Source: Phycisphaerales bacterium AB-hyl4 (GTDB taxonomy: Bacteria > Planctomycetota > Phycisphaerae > Phycisphaerales > Phycisphaeraceae). Taken from it: DNA of 64,000 nt. The stretch spans positions 62,001 to 126,000 of the forward strand of contig JBGUBD010000002.1 in NCBI GenBank assembly GCA_041821185.1. The letters are read 5' to 3'. Position 1 is the stretch's first letter. Every line of letters starts with the position of its first letter. The translations under genes were made by a program, and so were the position numbers. Of the stretch, positions 26,933-35,190 are shown piece after piece. The notes beneath the pieces are model-generated. The model made no database searches, had not been told where the DNA came from, and was given only the letters and a program-made list of their open reading frames with translations.

Positions 26933-26974
26933 CCGGCTAGCTCCATGTTGCTTTGTGTTGTGTGACTGAGTGAA

Positions 26975-27619
26975 TCAGCTTTTGGGTTGAAGCTCTTCGA
27001 CCTTGGGCAGGTCTTTCAGCGTGGCGAGGCCGAACACTTCGAGAAACTGTTTGGTCGTGCCGTAGAGGATTGGCCGACCGATTTCGTCCGCGCGGCCGAC
27101 GATCTTGATCAGGTGCCGGTCCATCAGGCTTCGCAGCACTTCGCCCGCCGCGACGCCGCGGATCGACTCGATCTCCGCGCGAAGGATCGGCTGCTTGTAG
27201 GCGATAATCGCCAGCGTTTCGATCGCGGCGGGGCTGAGCTTCGACTCGTTGCGCTTGCGGTGCAGGTTGGCGAGCACGTCGGCGAACTCCGGCAGGGTCA
27301 TGATCTGCCAGCCGCCGGCGACCTGCTCGATACGAAAGCTGCGGCCGGTCTGTTCGTAGACCTCGTTGAGTTTTGCGATGGCGTCGTTGATCGCCTTGGC
27401 GGGGGCTTCGAGCGCTTCGCCGAGCTTGGCGGCGGTCATGGCCCGGTCCGCGGTGAGCAGCGCCGCCTCGACGCGCGACGGCAGTGCTTCGAGCTGCTCG
27501 TCGGTCAACGTCGGCTCGGGGGCGGGGGGCTTTGCCTTCGGCGCCGCCTCGGGCTCGGCCGGTGGCGCGGCGTCATTGGGTTGATCGACCTGTTGATCTG
27601 CGTGTTCAACCTCGCTCAT
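26975..27619 (-). CDS. scpB: segregation and condensation protein B
   Basis: Kleisin-associated winged-helix subunit of the SMC-ScpAB condensin. Core motifs are VEAALLTADRAMTAAKLGEA, LSPAAIETLAIIAYKQPILR, AEIESIRGV and PILYGTTKQFLEVFGLATLK. A charged Ala/Pro-rich N-terminal tail of about 45 residues precedes the first winged helix. No scpA is adjacent. It is the first gene of a minus-strand trio. Confidence 0.93.
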   Translation of the reverse strand: MSEVEHADQQVDQPNDAAPPAEPEAAPKAKPPAPEPTLTDEQLEALPSRVEAALLTADRAMTAAKLGEALEAPAKAINDAIAKLNEVYEQTGRSFRIEQVAGGWQIMTLPEFADVLANLHRKRNESKLSPAAIETLAIIAYKQPILRAEIESIRGVAAGEVLRSLMDRHLIKIVGRADEIGRPILYGTTKQFLEVFGLATLKDLPKVEELQPKS

Positions 27620-27871
27620 AAGGGCATTGTAACACCGGACCGCGATGATGGCGTGGTGCGCTGCTTGTCACTGCCCTTGCTCCGAAGTTACTTAAAATTG
27701 CATATCGCCGACCGCAGAAAATCGAAAGCCACCATTGTGCCCATATACTCCATCCCGTACACTCGGGATAGTCGATACATATCGCATTGGTGGGAGGCTG
27801 GGCACACACGTTTGGCTGGCAATGCGGTGTTGCACGGGGACTCGTAACAGACATCATCGGAGGATGCTTTC

Positions 27872-28477
27872 GTGAACAACATGTTTTATCGTGCGCTCAG
27901 CGCGCCCCTTTTGGCCGGACTTCTCGCAACCTCGGCCAGCGCCTCGACGGTTTATAATGTGGACTTCACCGCCACCATTGATCGCAGCATCGGTTGGCCT
28001 GAAGACCACGAATATTCGATCTCGATCGGTGACCAGTTCCATGGCACGTTGCAGTATGACGCTTCGTATCTCGTCGGTGGTGAGGACTGGGAGCGGCTTG
28101 CACTCGGCCAGGGTTTCAACTCCCTGAGCTTTGACTTCTTCGGCACGACATACGATGAGACGGATCACTCGTACGCAGATTTTCCTCCAGATCTTTTTTT
28201 CTCCAGTGATGGGGAATTGATTGACATGGGTTACGGTGTGATCGTCGATTCGTCTATCCGTTTCGGGTTCGGTGAAGGTTTCGGGGTTTTCGGTGAAGGC
28301 AATGAATTCGCGATATTGGGCGATGTCGAGTTCTTCGTTCAGTCCAACGACATTCCAGAAGATCCGACCATCATCCCCTTGCCCGCAGCGGTGTGGGGCG
28401 GCATGGCGTTGTTTGGCATGCTTGGCGCTGGCGGCGCGATCCGCCGCCGATTCGCCGGGCAGACCGAGCCGGTGTGA
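27872..28477 (+). CDS. VPLPA-CTERM sorted secreted protein
   Basis: 201 residues. The start is GTG at 27872 because GGAGG ends 8 bases before it; the ATG at 27881 would be too far. Signal peptide to about residue 24 (ATSASA). A beta-rich, acidic, aromatic-rich body has no recognised domain. The C-terminal tail IPLPAAVWGGMALFGMLGAG followed by GAIRRRF is the VPLPA variant of the PEP-CTERM signal. Distinct from the protein at 19888 and probably handled by the same or a paralogous exosortase. Confidence 0.82.
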   Translation: MNNMFYRALSAPLLAGLLATSASASTVYNVDFTATIDRSIGWPEDHEYSISIGDQFHGTLQYDASYLVGGEDWERLALGQGFNSLSFDFFGTTYDETDHSYADFPPDLFFSSDGELIDMGYGVIVDSSIRFGFGEGFGVFGEGNEFAILGDVEFFVQSNDIPEDPTIIPLPAAVWGGMALFGMLGAGGAIRRRFAGQTEPV

Positions 28478-28510
28478 TCCCGCGACTCACACTTTTTGAA
28501 ATTTAAAACG

Positions 28511-28543
28511 ACGGCGGCTGATGTCATGTCAGCCGCCGTTTTC
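28511..28543 (+). terminator. terminator after the VPLPA protein gene
   Basis: ACGGCGGCTGA-TGTCATG-TCAGCCGCCGT, an 11-bp perfect stem, ends in TTTTC. It lies 33 bases after the stop. Confidence 0.8.
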
Positions 28544-28598
28544 ATGCACCCATCGGGCCGCGTCGCACAGTGGCCGCGAAGGGCGTAACATCTTGGCA

Positions 28599-29453
28599 AT
28601 GACTACTCAGACCACCAAGACGCTTCACGTCGGCCCCGTGCCCGTGGGCCCGGATCAGCCGTTGACGATTATCGCTGGCCCCTGCGTTGCCGAGTCGCGC
28701 GACCTCTGCCTGACGATCGGCCACGCGCTGCGCGACCGCTGCCAGCAACTCGGGCTCGGCTACATCTTCAAAGCCAGCTTCGACAAGGCCAACCGCAGTT
28801 CCATCGCATCCGACCGTGGGCCGGGCATCGACGAAGGCCTACGACTGCTGGAAGATGTGAAGGACGAACTAGGCGTGCCCGTGACGACCGACGTGCACGA
28901 ATCGCAACAGTGCCGATCCACCGCGACGGTGGTGGACTTGCTACAGATCCCCGCCTTTCTTTGCAGGCAGACCGACCTGCTTGTCGCCGCGGCGGAAACC
29001 GGCAGAGTGGTCAACGTCAAGAAAGGCCAATTCCTCAGCCCGCAGGAAATGGGCAACGTCGTCCGCAAGCTTACGGAAGCGAAAGCCAAGGGCATCATGC
29101 TCACCGAACGCGGCACGTTCTTCGGCTACAACCGCCTGGTCAACGACTTCGTCGGCCTTGGCGACATGATGGGCCTCGGCCAACCCGTCTGCTTTGATGT
29201 GACTCACTCCACACAGCAGCCCGGCGGGGCGGGGACGAGTTCGGGCGGTCGGCCGGAGTGTGCGCCGCTGCTGGCCCGCTGCGCCGTGGCAGCGGGGGTG
29301 CATGCCCTGTTCATTGAAACACACCCGGAACCGGCGAGTGCCAGGTCGGACGCGGCGACCATGCTGCCGCTCGACCGCACGCTCATGCTGCTGGAAGAGC
29401 TTAATCGGCTGCATCACGCGATGGGGTCGATCCGTATCGGCGGCTCGGCATGA
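28599..29453 (+). CDS. kdsA: 3-deoxy-8-phosphooctulonate synthase
   Basis: Condenses PEP and arabinose-5-phosphate to KDO-8-phosphate for lipopolysaccharide. Motifs are LTIIAGPCVAESRDLCLTIG, YIFKASFDKANRSSI, GPGIDEGLRLLEDVK, TDVHE and CFDVTHSTQQPGG. The Asn that pairs with the metal-binding Cys in non-metal enzymes is present (KANRSS) and Cys occurs in IAGPC. Length 284. The start at 28599 fits the family N-terminus. It implies an LPS-type outer membrane. Confidence 0.96.
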   Translation: MTTQTTKTLHVGPVPVGPDQPLTIIAGPCVAESRDLCLTIGHALRDRCQQLGLGYIFKASFDKANRSSIASDRGPGIDEGLRLLEDVKDELGVPVTTDVHESQQCRSTATVVDLLQIPAFLCRQTDLLVAAAETGRVVNVKKGQFLSPQEMGNVVRKLTEAKAKGIMLTERGTFFGYNRLVNDFVGLGDMMGLGQPVCFDVTHSTQQPGGAGTSSGGRPECAPLLARCAVAAGVHALFIETHPEPASARSDAATMLPLDRTLMLLEELNRLHHAMGSIRIGGSA

Positions 29454-29517
29454 TGGGCTTGCTGGGGTAATGGAGGAGGGGGCGGTAACACGGCAACGCG
29501 GCTTCGATTCCGCAACC

Positions 29518-29591
29518 ATTTAGCCGCGGGCCTTGGCCCGCGCGTTCGGGCCGTAGAGTCGAAGAGCGCGGTGCAAGCACCGCGGCTAAAT
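29518..29591. repeat. REP-like double-hairpin element
   Basis: Outer perfect 12-bp inverted repeat ATTTAGCCGCGG ... CCGCGGCTAAAT. Inside are two perfect 8-bp hairpins, CGCGGGCC-TT-GGCCCGCG and CGCGGTGC-AA-GCACCGCG, about 24 bases apart. This gives a clover-leaf-like layout similar to paired REP sequences. The related element is at 2272-2333; a degraded TTAGCCGCG copy is at 40413. Confidence 0.75.
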
Positions 29592-29619
29592 GTTGCAAGT
29601 GCTAAGCCGTGTTGTTGAA

Positions 29620-30033
29620 TTACGGTGGATCAGCCTTTAGTGCACGGCGGGTCAGCATGCCGGCCGCGGCCAGCATGCAGATGGCGATGGGATAAGTGAC
29701 CAGCAGGCCTGTCGCGACGCTGCTGGCGCCGGGCTGATCGCTACGCCACACCGAGTAGTCGAGCAGGATCATCGTCGCCCAGACGCCCATGCCCGCCATG
29801 ATCAGGCCCATCGCCGCCAGTAGCGCCGCCGCGATGAGCCGAGCCGCCCGGCTGCCGACTGGTCGACTCGGCTTGGGCCGTTGCGGCGCGGTAGCCGACG
29901 AGGCTTTGGGCGGGGCGTGTGGTAGCGATGCCTCGGCGCGAGGTTCAACTGCTGGCTTGCTGGGGGGGCGTTGCGGCGGGGCGTGTTCGCCGGTGGCCAT
30001 TTGTCGAAGGGCGTCGGATAAACCGTCTGGCAT
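29620..30033 (-). CDS. small two-span membrane protein with Pro-rich N-terminus
   Basis: 137 residues with start ATG at 30033, chosen because GGAG lies 6 bases upstream; an in-frame ATG at 30081 would add 16 residues. The N-terminal half is cytoplasmic, low-complexity and Ala/Pro/Lys-rich. Then come two transmembrane helices (LIAAALLAAMGLIMAGMGVW and ATGLLVTYPIAICMLAAAGM). No family recognised. It converges on kdsA with the REP element between. Confidence 0.6.
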   Translation of the reverse strand: MPDGLSDALRQMATGEHAPPQRPPSKPAVEPRAEASLPHAPPKASSATAPQRPKPSRPVGSRAARLIAAALLAAMGLIMAGMGVWATMILLDYSVWRSDQPGASSVATGLLVTYPIAICMLAAAGMLTRRALKADPP

Positions 30034-30303
30034 GGGGGGCTCCAGAAGTGCCAGCGTACGAAGATGAACATGGTAGGACATTGCCCCCGGCCGAGCCAGA
30101 GCGGGCTGCGTGCGGCTGAACGGCGACGGTCTGGTGCTTTGACCGGTGTCATGGTGGCCTTTATGCTGCGGGTCTGCCGATCCTAAGCGGGTTGGAGGGC
30201 GTATGTGGGGGTGACGCTTCTGTCCGGCGAGCCGCTTGCCGTACAATAATCTGGATGGGGTCTGTGAAGCTGAAGCAAGCGAGATAAGGGCCGGGTTTCG
30301 TTC

Positions 30304-31272
30304 ATGGAAGGTTCTCATAAGTCGCACCCACCACCGAGCAACTTTCGCCAGTTCTTTTTCCGAGGGCTGGCCATCCTGTTGCCGTCCGTGTTGACGATCT
30401 GGATTCTGCTGGCGGCGTACCAGTTCGTGCAGAACCGTATCGCTGCGCCGATCAATTCGGGGGTGCAGGAAGTCATCGTCCATGTGACGCCCTGGCCGGC
30501 GGTGTCGGAGACGCAGATCGAGGAGCACCGGGCGGACGTGCGTGCCGATCGCGACCTTCGGCAGGCGTACGACTCGGCGCGTAATCCGGAGGCCTGGCTA
30601 CACCGTGATGCCCGGCGGGTTCAGCTTGACCGGTGGTGGCGCAGCTACGCGTTTCCGATGGACCTGATCGGGCTGATTATCGCAATCGTGCTGATTTACA
30701 TGGCGGGCCTGCTGCTGGGCTCGTACATCGGTCGACGACTGTACGCGCGGGGCGAGGCGATGGTGAACCAGGTCCCGCTGGTGGGACGGGTGTACCCGGC
30801 GGTGAAGCAGGTGACCGACTTTTTCGTTGGCCAGGACCGCGAGAAGGTGACGTTCAACCGTGTTGTGGCTGTGGAGTATCCGCGTAAGGGGCTCTGGAGC
30901 GTGGGGTTGGTGACCGGGGACACGATGAGCGCGATCCAGGCCGTGGCGGGCGCGGACTGCATGACGGTGTTCATTCCCAGTTCGCCGACACCGTTTACCG
31001 GTTATGTCATCACCGTGCCCAAGAGTGATACGGTAGAATTGCCGATTACAGTAGAGGACGCGATGAAGTTCGCGGTGAGCGGCGGCGTCCTGATTCCACC
31101 GAACCAGATGATCGTGCGGTCGGAGGCCGGTCAGGTGGAAGGTGAAGCTTCGTCCAGTTTGCCTTCGCCGCAGCAGAAGGCCGGGCGTAAATCCGGCAAG
31201 GCTCAGGCTGCATCAGGCGACGGCGAGGCGCAGGATGCGGTTGTGGATAAGCCGCAGGGCCGTACGCCATAG
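30304..31272 (+). CDS. DUF502 membrane protein
   Basis: 322 residues. Two transmembrane helices (LAILLPSVLTIWILLAAYQF near 21-40 and LIGLIIAIVLIYMAGLLLGS near 121-140), separated by a charged loop, then a conserved cytoplasmic domain (VPLVGRVYPAVKQVTDFFVG ... TPFTGYVITVPKSDTVELPI). The motifs match DUF502. The C-terminal ~50 residues are low-complexity and Gly/Lys/Gln-rich. Biochemical function unknown. It precedes hpf by 107 bases. Confidence 0.87.
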   Translation: MEGSHKSHPPPSNFRQFFFRGLAILLPSVLTIWILLAAYQFVQNRIAAPINSGVQEVIVHVTPWPAVSETQIEEHRADVRADRDLRQAYDSARNPEAWLHRDARRVQLDRWWRSYAFPMDLIGLIIAIVLIYMAGLLLGSYIGRRLYARGEAMVNQVPLVGRVYPAVKQVTDFFVGQDREKVTFNRVVAVEYPRKGLWSVGLVTGDTMSAIQAVAGADCMTVFIPSSPTPFTGYVITVPKSDTVELPITVEDAMKFAVSGGVLIPPNQMIVRSEAGQVEGEASSSLPSPQQKAGRKSGKAQAASGDGEAQDAVVDKPQGRTP

Positions 31273-31379
31273 GCTCGAATCGGTCGGGGGACGGAAGTTC
31301 ATGAATCGGCTCACTGTGGCCGATTCGTAAAAGGGTGGCATGGGTTGATGATTGACCCCTAGCCTGCGGAGTAAAAATT

Positions 31380-31691
31380 ATGGAAATTATTGTCAGCGGC
31401 AAGCACATTGAGATCACCGACCCGATTCGCGACTACGCTATCGAGAAGGCGGGCAAGATGCCGCGCTATTTCGACCGCGTGCAGGCGATCGACGTTGTGG
31501 CCGACAAGCGCGAAAACCACCAGTATGAGGTGGAAATGATCGTGCATGTGGAACATCACGAAGCGTTCGTTGCGAAGTCAAAGGGTGAAGATCTCTACGG
31601 CTGCATTGACGAGACGGCGGACAAGATGGAACGTCAACTGACCGACCACAAGGAAAAGATTCAGGATCGCAAACGTCAGCCCTCGCGCTGA
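31380..31691 (+). CDS. hpf: ribosome hibernation promoting factor (short HPF)
   Basis: 103 residues. MEIIVSGKHIEITDPIRDYA, then VQAIDVVADKRENHQYEVEM and DLYGCIDETADKMERQLTDH match the HPF/RaiA fold that binds the 30S subunit during stationary phase. The short form lacks the dimerisation domain, as in gamma-proteobacterial HPF. GGAG lies 8 bases upstream of the ATG. Its position just before EIIA and HPr genes repeats the hpf-ptsN-ptsO arrangement of proteobacterial rpoN loci, but rpoN is not here. Confidence 0.93.
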   Translation: MEIIVSGKHIEITDPIRDYAIEKAGKMPRYFDRVQAIDVVADKRENHQYEVEMIVHVEHHEAFVAKSKGEDLYGCIDETADKMERQLTDHKEKIQDRKRQPSR

Positions 31692-31829
31692 GCGGTGCGG
31701 CGAAGTGATAAAACCGCTACATTGTTCAGGCTGTCGCGGGGTGGCGGTGAGGGGCGATGGCGTTGTAAGCGGCCCTGCCGGGGCAGCTGTGCTGGACGTA
31801 GCAACTTACGAAGTGAGGACTGAACGATC

Positions 31830-32306
31830 ATGAAGTGGCACGATTTTCTCGTGACGGATGCGATCATCGCTGACCTGAAAGCCACCGACCGCGATGATGC
31901 GATCATCGAAATGATCGATGCGCTGATCGCCAACGGCGCTGCCCCCGCCGACCTGCGTGACGACTTGATTCAGCAGATCGTCGAACGCGAGAAGCACGGC
32001 TCGACGGGCTTCGGCAAGGGCGTCGCCGTGCCGCACGTGAAGCACGAGCGCATCGAGAAGATGGCTGCGGGTATCGGTGTCAGTCAAAAGGGCGTTGACT
32101 TCAACGCGCTGGACAAGGCGCCGGTGTACTCGATCGTCCTGCTGCTTTCACCCAAGGACAAGCCGGACGAACACCTTCAGGCGATGGAGAACATTTTCTC
32201 CAACCTGCAGAAGGACACGTTCCGCCGCTTCCTTCGCCAGTCGACGACGCGCGAGGAAATCGAAGATCTGATTCAGGAAGCCGACGCCCAGCAACTGACT
32301 GGCTGA
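31830..32306 (+). CDS. ptsN: PTS EIIA component, nitrogen/fructose type
   Basis: 158 residues. The phosphorylatable His is in FGKGVAVPHVKHERI (about residue 69). A preceding EREKHGSTGFG and a C-terminal helical region (LQAMENIFSNLQKDTFRRFL) are typical of EIIA-Ntr. No transport domains are attached, so the role is regulatory. The gene ends about 50 bases before the HPr gene and follows hpf; EI is not in the window. The symbol is by family and context. Confidence 0.87.
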   Translation: MKWHDFLVTDAIIADLKATDRDDAIIEMIDALIANGAAPADLRDDLIQQIVEREKHGSTGFGKGVAVPHVKHERIEKMAAGIGVSQKGVDFNALDKAPVYSIVLLLSPKDKPDEHLQAMENIFSNLQKDTFRRFLRQSTTREEIEDLIQEADAQQLTG

Positions 32307-32357
32307 GTGTTGGCGGATAGCCCTCCGCCTTCCCCCGCCTTGCGGAGCATTATTGAC

Positions 32358-32630
32358 GTGCAGACTGCCGAGGCCAAAGTGACGATCCAGAACCGTCTTG
32401 GCCTGCATGCCAGGCCGGCGATGTCGTTCGTGGACATGGCCAGCGGCTTCGGCTCGGACATCCGCGTCCGCAAAGGCAAGCAGGAAGTCGATGGCAAGAG
32501 CATCATGCAGATGATGATGCTCGCCGCCACGCAGGGCACGCAACTGGACATCTCCGCTCAAGGCCCTGATGCAGAGCAGGCCATCCACGCTTTGTGTGAA
32601 CTGGTCGACAGCAAGTTTGATGAAGAATGA
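32358..32630 (+). CDS. HPr-family phosphocarrier protein
   Basis: 90 residues. The active-site His is in NRLGLHARPAMSFVDMA. The regulatory Ser region is VDGKSIMQMMMLAATQG. The GTG at 32358 is chosen because GGAG lies 10 bases before it and the fold begins there; a longer reading from 32307 adds a Pro-rich stretch outside the domain. Together with EIIA next door it forms a partial, probably regulatory phosphorelay (NPr-like). Confidence 0.9.
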   Translation: MQTAEAKVTIQNRLGLHARPAMSFVDMASGFGSDIRVRKGKQEVDGKSIMQMMMLAATQGTQLDISAQGPDAEQAIHALCELVDSKFDEE

Positions 32631-32713
32631 CTTTCTTTCAAGCGTGAGGGGAAGCGCGATGCCTTCGTCGCCCAAGTCACCGTGGCGACTTCGCCCTGCT
32701 ATGGCAGGCAACC

Positions 32714-32941
32714 GTGGTCAGCTTCACAACCGCCCTCGGCAGTCTTGTGCTTTTACTGCTTGTCCTGCCACTGAGCACGATTGGCCCGACGTCGCGAACC
32801 GTTCGTGTACACATGCATTCCGGCCACGTGAATGAACCGGGTTACTGGGCGATCGAAATTCTCACCCATCTTTTCATCGGATCTCTACTCGTGGGCGTGG
32901 CAATGCTTTTCCTGGCATATTCGATGACCTCACGGCGGTAG
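32714..32941 (+). CDS. small two-span membrane protein
   Basis: 75 residues from GTG at 32714. Hydrophobic spans are LGSLVLLLLVLPLSTIG and ILTHLFIGSLLVGVAMLFLA, with a His-rich link (RVHMHSGHVNEPG). No good ribosome site is visible and the start is uncertain. No family recognised. It ends 10 bases before the convergent rib gene. Confidence 0.5.
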   Translation: MVSFTTALGSLVLLLLVLPLSTIGPTSRTVRVHMHSGHVNEPGYWAIEILTHLFIGSLLVGVAMLFLAYSMTSRR

Positions 32942-32951
32942 TGATCGGCTT

Positions 32952-34238
32952 TCACCTCTGCGTTGGCGGCACGAACCCGTCAATGGTCAATTCGAATCCG
33001 CTGAGCGCCGTGGGCGTGAACGGGTGATTGGTAATCAGCCGCAGCTTGTGCAGGCCGAGATCGCGAAGGATCTGGCAGCCGATGCCGTACGCGCCTTTGT
33101 TCATCGGCGGCATCATGCCGGGCGTGGGGTGTGAATCACCAAGTTGCACGTGTTCCGCCGCGTCGTCGGCCTCGCGCTTCGTGCGGTAGGCGGTCTGTAG
33201 CCGTTTGAGCAGGCCTTTGCCCGCGCCCTCGTGGCGGAGATAGACGATCGCGCCTCGGCCGGCCTGCTGGATCATCCGCATCGACTGCCGCAGCGTTTGG
33301 CCAGAGGGTTGCGTCACATCTTCGAACACGTCGCCGAGCAGGTTCTGGCTGTGCATCCGCACAAGTGTTGGCTGGTCGCTGGTGATGAGGTTGCCCGCCG
33401 CGTCGAGCTGCCCCACATCGCCGCAGGTCAATGCGATGTGCGGCAGGGGGTCGACCAGCGACCGGTAGGCGATCAGATTGAAGTGGCCAAACGCTGAGTC
33501 GAACGGCAGCGTCTCGATACGCTCGACGAGTTGCTGGCGTTCCAGGCGATGGTGCACCACGTCGGCGACGGAGCACATTTTCAGGCTGTGCTTTTTGCAC
33601 AGTGCTTCGAGTTCGGGCCGACGTGCCATCGTGCCGTCTTCGTTCATGACCTCGATGATGACCGCGCCGGCGCGCAGGCCCGCCAGCTTGCACAGATCGA
33701 CCGAGCCTTCGGTCTGCCCGGCACGGACGAGGCAGCCGCCGTCGCGGGCGCGCAGCGGCTGCATATGTCCGGGCCGATCGAGGTCGACGGGCTTGGTGTT
33801 GGGGTCGATGAGGGTTTTGATGGTGATCGCGCGGTCGGCAGCGCTGACGCCGGTGGTCAGGCCGAAGCGGGCGGCGGCGTCGACGGTGATGGTGTAGGCC
33901 GTGCTGCGCTGGCTGGTGTTGATGCGGGCCTGCGGCTCGAGTTGGAGGTCATCGCAAATCTCGCCCTCAAGCGCGACACACATCATGCCCCGGCCCTCGC
34001 GAAGCATGAAATTGACCAGCTCCGGCGTCACGTGCTCTGCGGCGCAGACGAGATCGCCCTCGTTCTCGCGCTTCTCGTCGTCGACGAGCACGATCATGCG
34101 GCCGGCCTTGAGGTCGCTCAAAATATCTGCAATTGAATCCAATGTGAGCACTTCCGGTATCAAATGACGCCCGGCGGCGGAGGTATGCCTCTGGCGAGCG
34201 TCGCCTGTTTCGCTATCGGCAATCGTAAAGGGTCCCAT
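32952..34238 (-). CDS. 3,4-dihydroxy-2-butanone-4-phosphate synthase with degenerate GTP cyclohydrolase II domain
   Basis: About 428 residues. The N-terminal DHBP synthase looks intact (VLVDDEKRENEGDLVCAAEH, GMMCVALEGE, SAADRAITIKTL, RPGHMQPLRARDGGCLVRAG, ...GHTE-like region AGQTEGSVDL). The C-terminal domain aligns with GTP cyclohydrolase II, but the three zinc cysteines are missing: the usual SECLTGDVFGSLRCDCG reads SQNLLGDVFEDVTQPSG. RQEGRG is RHEGAG, and TNNPxK is TNHPFT. This resembles the RibBX variants of Proteobacteria. Start uncertain (34238 or 34241; a longer reading exists). Confidence 0.85.
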   Translation of the reverse strand: MGPFTIADSETGDARQRHTSAAGRHLIPEVLTLDSIADILSDLKAGRMIVLVDDEKRENEGDLVCAAEHVTPELVNFMLREGRGMMCVALEGEICDDLQLEPQARINTSQRSTAYTITVDAAARFGLTTGVSAADRAITIKTLIDPNTKPVDLDRPGHMQPLRARDGGCLVRAGQTEGSVDLCKLAGLRAGAVIIEVMNEDGTMARRPELEALCKKHSLKMCSVADVVHHRLERQQLVERIETLPFDSAFGHFNLIAYRSLVDPLPHIALTCGDVGQLDAAGNLITSDQPTLVRMHSQNLLGDVFEDVTQPSGQTLRQSMRMIQQAGRGAIVYLRHEGAGKGLLKRLQTAYRTKREADDAAEHVQLGDSHPTPGMMPPMNKGAYGIGCQILRDLGLHKLRLITNHPFTPTALSGFELTIDGFVPPTQR

Positions 34239-34450
34239 CATATCGGCTTCTGCGTTGAGCCGTCGTGCTGGCCGGGTGATGAGGTGGTCGCGCCGTGCCC
34301 TCTTGCCGAGGCAACGCAGGCCATGGTAATCGGACCTGCCGCCCCATTGATCGGCCGACATTGGGGCGGGATTGTTGAAATGACCGATGGGGCATATCAT
34401 GAGGATTGGACTTTCACGAAACTGCCCCGGTTTTTCCCTCGGGACGAGGT

Positions 34451-34714
34451 ATGAATACACCGCCTTCCTCATCCAACGACGCGGCCAGCGTGCACCAACG
34501 GGTGAACGCCGTGCTGAACCGCATTCGCCCGGCGGTGCAGTCCGACGGCGGCGACCTGGAACTGGTCGAAGTCACGGACGAGGGGGTGGTCAAGATTCGG
34601 CTGCACGGGGCGTGCGTGGGCTGCCCCTCCAGCTCGATGACGTTGCAGATGGGTATCGAACGCAACGTCCGCGAGAAGGTGCCCGAAGTTGTCGCCGTCG
34701 AGCAAGTGCCTTAA
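34451..34714 (+). CDS. NifU C-terminal-domain protein (Nfu-type Fe-S carrier)
   Basis: 87 residues. Core VQSDGGDLELVEVTDEGVVK, then the cluster-binding CxxC in LHGACVGCPSSSMTLQMGIE. The single-domain form delivers [4Fe-4S] clusters to target enzymes. The start at 34451 is followed by a short Ser/Asn-rich lead-in; the frame extends 15 codons upstream. Divergent from the rib gene. Confidence 0.9.
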   Translation: MNTPPSSSNDAASVHQRVNAVLNRIRPAVQSDGGDLELVEVTDEGVVKIRLHGACVGCPSSSMTLQMGIERNVREKVPEVVAVEQVP

Positions 34715-34901
34715 GCCGGCTTGTCCGTTGGTCGATGCTATCGGGGGCGGGAACGGCGGTAGGGGACCATGCTCCATCAATCTTTGCTGCGTCAGGCCGG
34801 TGTTCGCCGGGCGCACGGATCAATGTGGGCCGGGTTGTGTACAGGGATGTTCCATCGCGTCAACCCGACGCGATCGCACGGCGACAGGAGGTTGAACCCG
34901 C

Positions 34902-35114
34902 ATGCTCGCATTGACCCGACGCGTCGGTGAAGAAGTTGTCATCGGCGACCCGAAAAATCCAATCGGCGTGATCCGCGTGGTTGAAGTCCATGGCGACAAG
35001 GTTCGCCTCGGCTTTGACTTCCCGCATGACGTGGAAATCAACCGCCGCGAGCTCGCCGAGCAGAAGGCACGCAACCCCGAGGGCAAGCCCCGTGACGAAG
35101 GGGCGAGGAAGTAA
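34902..35114 (+). CDS. csrA: carbon storage regulator CsrA
   Basis: 70 residues. MLALTRRVGEEVVIGD, then GVIRVVEVHGDKVRLGFDFP and VEINRRELAEQKA form the CsrA beta-dimer with both RNA-binding edges (Leu4/Arg6 and Arg near 48). It represses or stabilises mRNAs by binding GGA in hairpin loops. GGAGG lies 10 bases upstream of the ATG. The C-terminal ~15 residues form a charged extension. No flagellin or fliW genes are nearby. Confidence 0.95.
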   Translation: MLALTRRVGEEVVIGDPKNPIGVIRVVEVHGDKVRLGFDFPHDVEINRRELAEQKARNPEGKPRDEGARK

Positions 35115-35135
35115 CAGTCTGCCGTATTGATGGTT

Positions 35136-35185
35136 GATTGGCGATCTGGCGTGCGGCCGACCGCACTTAAACTCACTCGCCAATC
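35136..35185. terminator. nested hairpin between convergent csrA and mtnP
   Basis: GATTGGCGA (35136) pairs with TCGCCAATC (35177-35185). Inside is a perfect GTGCGG-CCGA-CCGCAC hairpin. It lies in the 76-base gap between two convergent stop codons and is probably a bidirectional terminator, although T-tracts are lacking; a REP-like origin is possible. Confidence 0.5.
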
Positions 35186-35190
35186 GAAGA

